This document shows positions 56,857 through 64,000 of a DNA stretch of 64,000 bases, in pieces; position 1 is the first letter of the stretch, and every line of letters starts with the position of its first letter. The notes beneath the pieces are model-generated. The model was not told where the DNA came from. It did not search any database and worked only from the letters and a program-made list of their open reading frames with translations. The position numbers and the translations under genes were made by a program. Where the stretch lies: the NCBI RefSeq assembly GCF_900091475.1, contig NZ_FMIB01000002.1:2170001-2234000 (forward strand). The letters are read 5' to 3'. Source of the stretch: Micromonospora chersina. GTDB taxonomy: Bacteria; Actinomycetota; Actinomycetes; Mycobacteriales; Micromonosporaceae.

Positions 56857-57015
56857 ATGGGTGACCGTGATCGGTTGCATGAAATGCGGCAGCAGGCCCA
56901 CAACGCGGGCATCGAGGGGAACTCCAAGATGACCGAGCAGCAGTTGCGCGACGCGCTGCGGCGGGTCGGCAAGGGTGAGAAGCCGCAGATGGCCAAGGAA
57001 CACGCCAAGCGGTGA
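56857..57015 (+). CDS. Small Rho-N/SAP-like protein
   Basis: A 52-residue, highly charged protein with a strong GGAGGGAG ribosome site before ATG. AHNAGIEGNSKMTEQQLRDAL resembles the helix-extension-helix of SAP or Rho N-terminal domains, which bind nucleic acids. It is flanked by a stress-type promoter and a perfect 19-bp terminator, so it is an independent transcription unit, which argues that it is a real stress-induced gene. Confidence 0.75.
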   Translation: MGDRDRLHEMRQQAHNAGIEGNSKMTEQQLRDALRRVGKGEKPQMAKEHAKR

Positions 57016-57020
57016 CGGCC

Positions 57021-57061
57021 ACGGCCGGGTGCCGGCGCCACCGGCGCCGGCACCCGGCCGT
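57021..57061 (+). terminator. Perfect 19-bp hairpin after the small SAP-like gene
   Basis: 57021-57039 pairs without mismatch with 57043-57061 across a three-base loop, six bases after the stop. Confidence 0.9.
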
Positions 57062-57269
57062 CAGCCCAGGGTGACCTGGGCGCTCCCCTGCGTCATATGA
57101 ACAGGTGGTTAACGGCCTGTCTCTTGACGGCCGGTTGATGCACGCCATTCAATTTCGACGTGGCGAGCTGCCTCATCCGAGTGGCGTCCACATCGGCGGT
57201 CGGCGCGGGTGCGCCGGCCGGGCGACGTCGCGCCCGCACCGGCGCGCGCGGCCGACGGCCGGGGGCACG

Positions 57270-58274
57270 ATGGACGGCGGGATGAGGGAGCGCCGCCGCC
57301 GCACGCTGATCAGCGCGGCCCTGCACGCCGTCTCCCACGCGGTCGCCGTCGTCTACTGCCTCATGACGCTCACCGGGCCGAACCGGGGGCTCATGCTCAC
57401 GGCGTACGGCTGCGGCCTGGCCGCCGGCGTCGTGGGGTTCTGGGCGGCGACCCGCGTGACCACGAAGGCGTCCGGCTACCGGGTCTCGTTCACCCTCCTG
57501 ATGATCACGCTGGTGGTCGCGGCGCTCGGCGCGCACTGGGACGGCGGGGTCACCTCACCGGCGGCGCTCGGATTCGTGACCACGGCCGTGTTCGTGGCCG
57601 GCTACACCCCGCACCTGCGGCTCATGGTGGGGCTGGAGGTGCTCACCGTCGGGTCGTACGTCGTCGTGGCCGTCGCCGGCCCGCCGGCGCCCGCCGGTCA
57701 CGTGTTCGTGTACCTGGCCGGCATGCTGGTTCTCGTCTCGGTCTGCTCCACGCAGACCCGGACCCTCGCCCGGCAGCGGTCCCAGCTGCGCGCCCTGGCG
57801 TCCCTGGACCCGCTCACCGGCGCCCTGAACCGGCGTGGCCTGGCCGAACTGGCGACGTTCCTGTTCCACACCGGCTGCCGCCCCGGCCCGTCCCTGCTCT
57901 GCCTCGACCTGGACGACTTCAAGCTGGTCAACGACCGCCTCGGCCACGCCGCCGGCGACGACCTGCTCCGCCGGGTGGTGGCGACGACCCGGAACGTGCT
58001 GCGGGCCGAGGACGCCGTGGCCCGGATCGGCGGCGACGAGTTCGTGGTGGTGCTCGGCGACGCCGACCGGGACTCGGCGCGCGCCGCGGCGGCCAGGATC
58101 GAGGCGGCGGTCCGGGGGCTGGCCGGCGTCAGCGTCGGCTCGGCCACCGCCCCCTACGACGGCGACAGCCTCGACCGGCTGCTGCACGTCGCCGACCAGC
58201 GGCTCTACCTGGTCAAGCAGCAACGCCGCCGGACCGCGGGCCGGCTCCTCGCCGACGGCACCGGGCGCGGCTGA
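57270..58274 (+). CDS. Membrane diguanylate cyclase (GGDEF)
   Basis: A 334-residue enzyme making cyclic di-GMP. About six membrane segments fill residues 10-170, and the GGDEF domain follows (about 175-330) with the intact catalytic motif IGGDEFVVVLG. RAED lies five residues before it, the position of the inhibitory product-binding RxxD site, so feedback control is likely. ATG 57270 follows a G-run; ATG 57282 is an alternative. There is no EAL domain. Confidence 0.88.
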   Translation: MDGGMRERRRRTLISAALHAVSHAVAVVYCLMTLTGPNRGLMLTAYGCGLAAGVVGFWAATRVTTKASGYRVSFTLLMITLVVAALGAHWDGGVTSPAALGFVTTAVFVAGYTPHLRLMVGLEVLTVGSYVVVAVAGPPAPAGHVFVYLAGMLVLVSVCSTQTRTLARQRSQLRALASLDPLTGALNRRGLAELATFLFHTGCRPGPSLLCLDLDDFKLVNDRLGHAAGDDLLRRVVATTRNVLRAEDAVARIGGDEFVVVLGDADRDSARAAAARIEAAVRGLAGVSVGSATAPYDGDSLDRLLHVADQRLYLVKQQRRRTAGRLLADGTGRG

Positions 58275-58391
58275 GCGGGGTTCCCTCCTGCCGCCGGCGG
58301 ACCGGTCGAACCCGGCGGACGGCACGGGGCCGGATACCGTTGCCGCGGCGCGGGTGGCCGCGCCGGGGCGGTCGAGCGGTGGGAGGGTCGG

Positions 58392-59243
58392 ATGCGCCTG
58401 CACGTGGGCTGCGCCATGTGGACGCACAGGTCCTGGCAGGGGCGGTTCCTGGCACATCCGCTGCCGGCCCACGAGCGGCTGCGCGCCTACGCCGAGTGGT
58501 GCACGGCGGTCGAGGGGAACACCACCTTCTACGCGACCCCGGTGCGGGAGACGGTGGCGTCGTGGGCCGCGCAGACCGGTCCCGACTTCCGCTTCGTGCC
58601 GAAGCTGCCGAAGGTCGTCACGCACGAGCGCCGGCTCACCGGGGCCGACGCGGAGCTGCGGGCCTTCCTGGACGCCGTCGAACCCCTCGGCCCGCGGGCG
58701 CACGCCCTCTGGGTGCAGCTGCCGGGCTCGTTCGGCCCCGGCGACGTGCCCACGCTGGCCCGCTTCCTGCGCGGCCTGCCCACCACCCACCGGTACGCCG
58801 TCGAGGTCCGCCACCCCGCGTTCTTCACCGACCCCGGCGCGGCACGCGCACTGGAGGAGACGCTCGACCGGGCCGGCGCGGAGTGGATCCCCTTCGACAC
58901 CACCGCGTTCTTCCGTACCCCGCCGACGAGCGACGCGGAACGGGAGGCGTGGCTGAAGAAGCCGCGTTTGCCGCTGCGGACCCGGGCGCTGACCGACCGG
59001 CCGATCGTCCGCTACCTGGGCCGGGACGACCCGGCGCGGACGGTCGAGGGCTGGCAGCCGTGGCTCGATGTGGTGACCGGCTGGCTGCGCGAGGGCCGCT
59101 CGCCGACGGTGTTCGTGCACACCCCGGACAACGCCGACGCGCCCGACCTCGCCCGCCGCTTCCACGACCAGGTCCGGGCACGCCTGCCCGAGGTCGCGCC
59201 GCTGCCCGAGCCGGCGCCGGCCGCCCCGACGACGCTGTTCTGA
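58392..59243 (+). CDS. DUF72 (YecE-like) family protein
   Basis: A 283-residue TIM-barrel protein of the DUF72 family: LHVGCAMWTHRSWQGRF at the start, EGNTTFYATP, DFRFVPKLPKVVTHERRL, YAVEVRHPAFF and TVFVHTPDNADAP. The reaction is unknown. It is transcribed alone and converges with the histidine kinase gene. Confidence 0.85.
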   Translation: MRLHVGCAMWTHRSWQGRFLAHPLPAHERLRAYAEWCTAVEGNTTFYATPVRETVASWAAQTGPDFRFVPKLPKVVTHERRLTGADAELRAFLDAVEPLGPRAHALWVQLPGSFGPGDVPTLARFLRGLPTTHRYAVEVRHPAFFTDPGAARALEETLDRAGAEWIPFDTTAFFRTPPTSDAEREAWLKKPRLPLRTRALTDRPIVRYLGRDDPARTVEGWQPWLDVVTGWLREGRSPTVFVHTPDNADAPDLARRFHDQVRARLPEVAPLPEPAPAAPTTLF

Positions 59244-59252
59244 GGCGACCGG

Positions 59253-60677
59253 TCAGGCCGGCGCCAGCGGCAGCAGCACGACGAACCGGGTGTCGCCGGG
59301 TTCGGACTGCACCCGGATGTCGCCGTGGTGCTTGTTGACCACGATGCGGTAGGAGATGTCCAGCCCGAGGCCGGTGCCCTCGCCGACGGGCTTCGTGGTG
59401 AAGAACGGCTCGAAGATCCGCGGCCGGATCTCCGGCGGGACGCCGGCGCCGGTGTCGCGGACCTCCACGATCAGCCGGTCCTCCTTCCGGCCGGTCCGGA
59501 TGGTCAGCGTGCCGGTGCCCGCCATGGCGCCGAGCGCGTTGTCGATGAGGTTGGTCCAGACCTGGTTCAGCTCGGCGGCGTACGCGGGCACCGGCGGCAG
59601 GGCCCGGTCGTACTCCTTCACCACCCGCACACCCGCCGGGATCTTCGCCTGGAGCATGACCAGTGTGGCGTCCAGCAGGTCGTGCACGTCGACGGTCTGG
59701 TAGGGCGCGCGGTCCAGCTGGGAGTACTGCTTCGCGGCGCCGACCAGCCCGGAGACCCGGGTGACGGCGTCGTCGATCTCGCCCATCAGCAGCTCGGTGT
59801 CGATGGTGTACGTGATCCAGTGGATCGCCGACTCCAGGTCGTCGGCGCCGACCGCGGCGTCGACCTGACCGAGCCAGCCGCTGTCGATGCCCCCGGCGAC
59901 AAGCGTCGGGGCCAGCTCCCAGGCGCCCCGGACGCCGTGGTCGTCGAGCCAGTCGGCCAGCTCGTCCTCGGCGTCGCTGGCCGCCAGGGGCGTGAGGGCG
60001 GGCGCGGCGGCGGCCCGCTTCACGGCCTCCTCCTGCAACGCCACGAGGTCGTGCAGGCGCCGGCCGTCGAGCCGGCCGTCGGCGATCATGGCGAGCTTGT
60101 GCCGCATCTTCGCGACCCGGCCGCGCAGCGCCGAGGTGGCCCGCACCGCGGCCGCCGCCGGATTGTTGAGCTCGTGGGTGAGGCCGGCCGAGAGGGCGCC
60201 CAGGGCCAGCAGCCGCTCCCGCTCGCCGACGATGGTCTGGGTGTTGCGCATCCCGACGAACAGGCCCTCCAGCAGGTGGGTGGCCATCGGGAACCAGCTG
60301 CGCATCGCGTCGGCGATGATCTGGGCGGGCAGCGCGAAGACGGCGCAGTCGGTCACCGCGAAGAGGCTGTTCAGGTAGCGCTGCTCGGCCAGGTCGCCCA
60401 CGTACGCCTGCATGGCGCCGCCGTAGACGCCGGGCTGGCTGGTCCGGCTGATCTCGACCTCGTCACCCTGCACCCGGCGGTGCAGGGTGACGGTGCCGTC
60501 GAGCAGCACGTAGAAGCAGCTCGCCGGCTCGCCCTCGACGTAGACCGCCTCGCCGGCGCGGCGTCGCTCCACCCGGCCGTGCTCGGCCAGGTGCGCGAGC
60601 TGCTCCGGGGTGAGCGACTCGAAGAGGAAGAGGCGCCGCAGCTCGTCCGGGGTGAGCCGATCGCTGTCCGTTGTCAC
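59253..60677 (-). CDS. Sensor histidine kinase with N-terminal cyclic-nucleotide-binding domain
   Basis: A 474-residue soluble kinase starting at GTG. Residues about 12-140 form a cNMP-binding (CRP-like) domain (GEPASCFYVLLDGTVTL). The dimerisation box holds the phospho-acceptor His in GLTHELNNPA. The ATPase has the N-box NLIDNALGAM, VRDTGAGVP, FEPFFTTKPVGEGTGLGL. No membrane segment is seen. The gene upstream on the same strand, 55 bases away, encodes a receiver-containing protein that may be its phosphorylation target. Confidence 0.9.
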   Translation of the reverse strand: MTTDSDRLTPDELRRLFLFESLTPEQLAHLAEHGRVERRRAGEAVYVEGEPASCFYVLLDGTVTLHRRVQGDEVEISRTSQPGVYGGAMQAYVGDLAEQRYLNSLFAVTDCAVFALPAQIIADAMRSWFPMATHLLEGLFVGMRNTQTIVGERERLLALGALSAGLTHELNNPAAAAVRATSALRGRVAKMRHKLAMIADGRLDGRRLHDLVALQEEAVKRAAAAPALTPLAASDAEDELADWLDDHGVRGAWELAPTLVAGGIDSGWLGQVDAAVGADDLESAIHWITYTIDTELLMGEIDDAVTRVSGLVGAAKQYSQLDRAPYQTVDVHDLLDATLVMLQAKIPAGVRVVKEYDRALPPVPAYAAELNQVWTNLIDNALGAMAGTGTLTIRTGRKEDRLIVEVRDTGAGVPPEIRPRIFEPFFTTKPVGEGTGLGLDISYRIVVNKHHGDIRVQSEPGDTRFVVLLPLAPA

Positions 60678-60732
60678 TGTGCCTCCCTGGTTCGCGACTG
60701 CGGGGCTCGCAAACCCGGCTCACTCCTCGCGC

Positions 60733-62391
60733 TCACTGTGCCTCCAGGTAGCGGTGCACCAGCGAGACCGCCATGGCGCCCTCGCCCACGGCCGAGGCCA
60801 CCCGCTTCACCGACTCGGCCCGCACGTCACCGGCGGCGAAGACGCCCGGCATGCTGGACTCCAGGTGGTACGGGTCGCGCGGCAGCGCCCAGCCGGCCGG
60901 CCGGCGGCCCCCGCGGGTCAGGTCCGGCCCGGTGAGGACGAAGCCCCGGCCGTCCCGGGCGACCGCGCCGTCGAGCCAGTCGGTGTGCGGCTCCGCGCCG
61001 ATGAACACGAAGAGCCAGGAAGTGTCGACGCGCCGGGTCTCGCCGGTGCGGGTGTCGCGCAGGGTCACCTCTTCCAGGTGCTCCTGGCCGGCGCCGCCGA
61101 CCACCTCGGTGCGCGGGTGGACCTCGATGGTGTCGATCCGGGCGATCTGGTCGATCAGGTAGCTGGACATCGACCGGGTCAGGTCGTCGCCGCGGATCAG
61201 CAGGTGCACCCGGCGGGCGTACCGGGAGAAGTGCACGGCGGCCTGGCCGGCCGAGTTCGCCCCGCCGACGATGTAGACGTCCTCCCCCTTGCAGCTCGGC
61301 GCCTCGCTGGCCACCGAGCCGTAGAAGCAGCCCCGGCCGGTCAGCTCGGCCAGCCCCGGCGCGGGCAGCATCCGGTAGGAGACGCCGGTGGCGAGCACCA
61401 CCGTGTGCGCGGCGACGCTGCTGCCGTCGGCGAACCGGAGCACCCGCGCCCCGCCCGCGTCCTCCAGGGACACCACCTCGCGGGCGCTGAGCAGTTCGGC
61501 GCCGAACCGCAGCGCCTGCCGGCGGGCCCGGTCCGTCAGCTGCAGGCCGGACACGCCGTCGGGGAAACCGAGGTAGTTCTCGATCCGGCTGCTCTGCCCG
61601 GCCTGGCCGCCGGTGGCCCGCCGCTCGATCAGCACGGTCCGCAGCCCCTCCGAGGCGCCGTAGACGGCCGCGCCGAGCCCGGCCGGGCCGGCGCCGACCA
61701 CCACCAGGTCGTAGAAGTCCGCGGCCGGCGTCGTGGCCAGCCCGACCTGCGCGGCCAGGTCGGCAGTCGTCGGCTGCACCAGCGACTTGCCGTCGGCCGT
61801 CACCACCAGGGGTACGTCGTTCGCGGTCACCCCGGCCGCCGTCAGCAGCTCGGCGCCCTCCGGCTCGTCGGCGAGCACCCAGCGGAACGGCACCAGGTTG
61901 CGGGCCAGGAAGTCCCGCGCCTTGAACGACGGGGCGGACCAGCGGTGCCCGACCACGCGCAGCTCGGGGGTGGCCGTGGCGGCGGTGGCCGTCCACGCCT
62001 CCAGCAGCTGGTCGAGCACCGGGTAGAGCTTCTCCTCCGGCGGGTGCCACGGCTTGAGCAGGTAGTGGTCGAGGTCGACCACGTTTATCGCGTTGATCGC
62101 GGCGTCGGTGTCGGCGTACGCGGTCAGCAGGACCCGGCGCGCGGCGGGGAAGAGGTCCATGGCGGCCTCGAGGAACTCGATGCCGTTCATCTGCGGCATC
62201 CGGTAGTCGGCGATCAGCACCGCCACCTGCTCGCCGCGCAGCTTCAGCTCGCGCAGCGCGTCCAGCGCCGCCTCGGCGGAGTCGGCCCGCACCACCCGGT
62301 AGCGGTCGCCGTAGCGGCGCCGGATGTCGCGGGCGACCGCCCGGGAGACGGCCGGGTCGTCGTCGACGGTGAGGATCGCGGGGTTGGGCAT
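60733..62391 (-). CDS. Receiver-thioredoxin-like-FAD oxidoreductase fusion
   Basis: A 552-residue, three-part protein. Residues 1-125 are a response-regulator receiver (ILTVDDDPA, phospho-acceptor Asp in LIADYRMPQMNG, conserved Lys in LLKPW). About 140-225 is a thioredoxin-like fold without its cysteines. About 235-552 is a thioredoxin-reductase-like flavoprotein with VVGAGPAGLGAA and VYIVGGANSAG. The CxxC redox pair of thioredoxin reductase is absent: the site reads SEAPSCKGED. ATG 62391 is chosen over a GTG at 62424, whose extra codons include a rare TTA. It is upstream of the kinase gene, so phosphorylation may gate its activity. Confidence 0.88.
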   Translation of the reverse strand: MPNPAILTVDDDPAVSRAVARDIRRRYGDRYRVVRADSAEAALDALRELKLRGEQVAVLIADYRMPQMNGIEFLEAAMDLFPAARRVLLTAYADTDAAINAINVVDLDHYLLKPWHPPEEKLYPVLDQLLEAWTATAATATPELRVVGHRWSAPSFKARDFLARNLVPFRWVLADEPEGAELLTAAGVTANDVPLVVTADGKSLVQPTTADLAAQVGLATTPAADFYDLVVVGAGPAGLGAAVYGASEGLRTVLIERRATGGQAGQSSRIENYLGFPDGVSGLQLTDRARRQALRFGAELLSAREVVSLEDAGGARVLRFADGSSVAAHTVVLATGVSYRMLPAPGLAELTGRGCFYGSVASEAPSCKGEDVYIVGGANSAGQAAVHFSRYARRVHLLIRGDDLTRSMSSYLIDQIARIDTIEVHPRTEVVGGAGQEHLEEVTLRDTRTGETRRVDTSWLFVFIGAEPHTDWLDGAVARDGRGFVLTGPDLTRGGRRPAGWALPRDPYHLESSMPGVFAAGDVRAESVKRVASAVGEGAMAVSLVHRYLEAQ

Positions 62392-62449
62392 GGCGTCTAC
62401 TAAAGCACTCTCACCGCCCGGCACCCACCACGCGCCGTCCCCGGCCCAC

Positions 62450-63226
62450 TCAGCCGGACCGGCCGCCCTCGCGCGGCGGCACCGGATCGGCGTACGCCCC
62501 GGGTGGTCCCGCGTACCGCCGGCCGTGCGGGTACGGCAGCGCGTTCGGGGTGCAGCCGTGCAGGCCCAGGGTCTGCTGCTGCATCACCGGCGCCGGCCGG
62601 CCCCGCCCGGGGCACCGCTCGTGCCCGTGGCCGAGCCGGTGGCCGACCTCGTGGTTGACCATGTACCGGCGGTAGGTGGCGAGGCTCGCGCCGTAGCCCG
62701 GCACGCCGTCGGCCCAGCGGGCGACGTTGAGCACCACCCGGTCGCCGCGGCGGCAGGAGGTGTAGCCGTCCGGCGCGTCCCCGCACAGCTCGTCGCGGGT
62801 GCCGGGGGTGGCGAGGTAGACGGTGAAGTCGGCCGGCTGGTCCCGCCCGACCCGGCGCAGGGCGAGCGTCCCGCCCGCCGTCCATCCCTGCGGGTCGGTC
62901 AGGGTGCGGGTGACCTCCGCGGCGAAGTCGGCAGGCGGCACCCCGTGGATGTCGCGCTCCACCGCGACCCGGTAGCGCAGCAGCCGGCCTGTACCCCTCG
63001 GGGCGGCCGGCCCGGCGGCGGCGAACCGCCACTGGTTGCCGCCGTCCGCCGGATAGCTGATCCGGACCGGGCGTGGCCGGACGGGCCCCGCGGCCGGCGC
63101 GGTGGCGACCGGGCCGGCGGCCGGGTTGGCGGGCCGGCCGGCCGCGGGCGGCGCGCAGCCGGCCAGCAGCGCGGCCAGCAGTAGCATCGTCCCGCCACCG
63201 CGAGCCCGGCCCCCGGTCGTCGTCAT
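62450..63226 (-). CDS. DUF3152 lipoprotein with metzincin-like zinc motif
   Basis: A 258-residue protein starting at ATG 63226 after GGGGAGACGGGG. The signal sequence ends in the lipobox LAGC, so it is probably a lipoprotein. The DUF3152 region contains HEVGHRLGHGHE, an HExxHxxGxxH zinc-binding pattern typical of metzincin peptidases, with several cysteines around it. Proteolytic activity is plausible but unproven for this family. It is divergent from the SigE-family sigma factor gene. Confidence 0.85.
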   Translation of the reverse strand: MTTTGGRARGGGTMLLLAALLAGCAPPAAGRPANPAAGPVATAPAAGPVRPRPVRISYPADGGNQWRFAAAGPAAPRGTGRLLRYRVAVERDIHGVPPADFAAEVTRTLTDPQGWTAGGTLALRRVGRDQPADFTVYLATPGTRDELCGDAPDGYTSCRRGDRVVLNVARWADGVPGYGASLATYRRYMVNHEVGHRLGHGHERCPGRGRPAPVMQQQTLGLHGCTPNALPYPHGRRYAGPPGAYADPVPPREGGRSG

Positions 63227-63308
63227 CCCCGTCTCCCCTCGCCGCCTCCGGTCGTGCGCGGGGAGGAGGACGGGTGACCCGGTGCCGAAGTTGATCCGGC
63301 GGGGACTC

Positions 63309-63332
63309 AACCTTTTCCCCGCCTCACCCGTC
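63309..63332 (+). promoter_or_regulatory. ECF-type promoter in front of the SigE-family gene
   Basis: AACC at 63309-63312, 16 bases, CGTC at 63329-63332. This is the classical ECF sigma promoter form and lies 31 bases before the start codon, suggesting that the sigma factor activates its own gene. Confidence 0.55.
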
Positions 63333-63363
63333 CTGACCCCTGTGAGATGTGGAGAGGGCGGAC

Positions 63364-63867
63364 ATGGCCCGGGGTGACGCCGAGTTCGTCGAGTTCGCCA
63401 CGGCGGCGTCCGCGCGGCTGGTGCACGCCGCCTTCCTGATGACGGGCAACCACCACCAGGCCGAGGACGCGGCACAGACCGCGCTGGTCCGCACCTACGC
63501 GTCGTGGTCCCGGATCCGCAACGGCGACGCCTACGGCTACGCCCGGTCGGTGCTGGTGAACCACCTCGTGGACACGTGGCGGCGGCCGATCCGGGAGTAC
63601 CCCACGGAGGACCTCCCGGAGCAGCGTGGCGGGGACGTGGCCGACGAGGTGGCCACCCGGCGCTGGCTGCTCGCCATCCTCGGCACGCTCACCGCCCGCG
63701 AGCGGGCCGTCGTCGTCCTGCGCCACTACTTCGACCTTCCGGAGGCCCAGGTGGCCCGCGAACTCGACGTCTCGGTGGGGACCGTCAAGAGCACCGGTTC
63801 CCGCGCCCTGGAGAAGCTGCGCGCCGCGGGCCTCACCGCGCCGGAGCCGCAGGGGACGCGCCGATGA
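63364..63867 (+). CDS. SigE-family (ECF-type) RNA polymerase sigma factor
   Basis: A 167-residue sigma-70-like factor. Region 2 runs over residues about 10-75 (AFLMTGNHHQAEDAAQTALV) and region 4 over about 105-160 (LPEAQVARELDVSVGTVKST). ATG 63364 has GGAGAGGG upstream. It overlaps the following gene by ATGA, the usual arrangement with a membrane-bound regulator. Confidence 0.9.
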   Translation: MARGDAEFVEFATAASARLVHAAFLMTGNHHQAEDAAQTALVRTYASWSRIRNGDAYGYARSVLVNHLVDTWRRPIREYPTEDLPEQRGGDVADEVATRRWLLAILGTLTARERAVVVLRHYFDLPEAQVARELDVSVGTVKSTGSRALEKLRAAGLTAPEPQGTRR

Positions 63868-64000
63868 ACGAGGTGGACGAGCTGCGCCGGGCCATGCGGG
63901 CGACCGAGCACGCCGACCGGACCGGCCTCGACCTGGCCGGGATCATGCGGGAGGGCCGGCGGGTGCGCCGCCGCCGGCGGGTCGCCGGGACCGGCGCGGT
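63864..64000 (+). CDS. Putative sigma-factor-associated protein, 3' truncated
   Basis: ATG at 63864 overlaps the sigma factor stop. The 45 residues in view start MNEVDELRRAMRATEHADRT and end in an Arg-rich stretch (RRVRRRRRVAG) just where a membrane segment would begin. This is typical of small membrane regulators encoded after SigE-family genes, but no domain can be seen before the window ends. Confidence 0.6.
   Translation, partial: MNEVDELRRAMRATEHADRTGLDLAGIMREGRRVRRRRRVAGTGA

Overview
The window is very GC-rich actinobacterial DNA. GTG and TTG starts are common, and many genes overlap by ATGA or GTGA. The gene content (SARP-AAA regulator, DUF3152 and DUF2804 proteins, SigE-type sigma factor, snapalysin, chitinase with a ricin-type domain, large NRPS operon) points to a filamentous actinomycete. 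Micromonosporaceae, probably Micromonospora, is my best guess; this is inference, since there is no rRNA or other taxonomic marker here.

Left part (1-21.8 kb): the end of an RsbA-like anti-sigma protein, a DivIVA-type coiled-coil protein, and a SARP/AAA/TPR regulator divergent from an alpha/beta hydrolase. Next come a secreted SH3-like protein, proline iminopeptidase, a nucleotidyltransferase-like protein, and a coupled metallophosphoesterase and 4'-phosphopantetheinyl transferase pair. These are followed by a large-subunit catalase, a royal-jelly/SMP-30-like protein, two secreted polysaccharide-degrading enzymes (GH71/99-like with two discoidin domains, and GH18 chitinase), DUF2804, and a four-gene operon with an atypical NRAMP-family transporter and two PRC-barrel proteins.

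Centre (21.8-47.2 kb, minus strand): an orphan non-ribosomal peptide cluster. Transcription runs NRPS-A (C-A-T-C-A-T), NRPS-B (A-T-C-A-T-C-A-T), NRPS-C (C-A-T-C*-A-T-TE), P450, MbtH-like protein, KamA-family radical SAM aminomutase, MFS exporter. The NRPS-A/B/C/P450 junctions and the KamA/MFS junction are all 4-nt ATGA overlaps. There are seven adenylation but six condensation domains. NRPS-B starts directly with a serine-type A domain, so the order B then A then C gives a complete seven-residue line ending in the thioesterase. Readable codes suggest Ser (B1) and Thr (C1); the others are uncertain. The C domain after the Thr module is divergent. The KamA enzyme has lost both acidic residues that bind the lysine side chain in lysine 2,3-aminomutase, so it probably makes a beta-amino acid other than beta-lysine. 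I cannot assign a known product.

Right part (47.2-64 kb): snapalysin-type protease, a Pro/Gly-rich membrane protein, a secreted cyclophilin, and a sigma-factor-control set (STAS antagonist, anti-sigma kinase, PP2C phosphatase). Then an RtcB-PrfH RNA-repair operon, an ATP-dependent DNA ligase with a DUF421 protein, a small Rho-N/SAP-like protein, a diguanylate cyclase, DUF72, and a cyclic-nucleotide-domain histidine kinase with a receiver-thioredoxin reductase-like fusion. The window ends with a DUF3152 lipoprotein and a SigE-family sigma factor overlapping a truncated partner.

A unifying signal is a GTTTGC-N13-GGG(T/A)AG promoter, typical of SigB/SigF-type stress sigma factors, found in front of three genes (catalase, royal-jelly-like protein, small SAP-like protein). 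The same window encodes several proteins of the kind that control such sigma factors.
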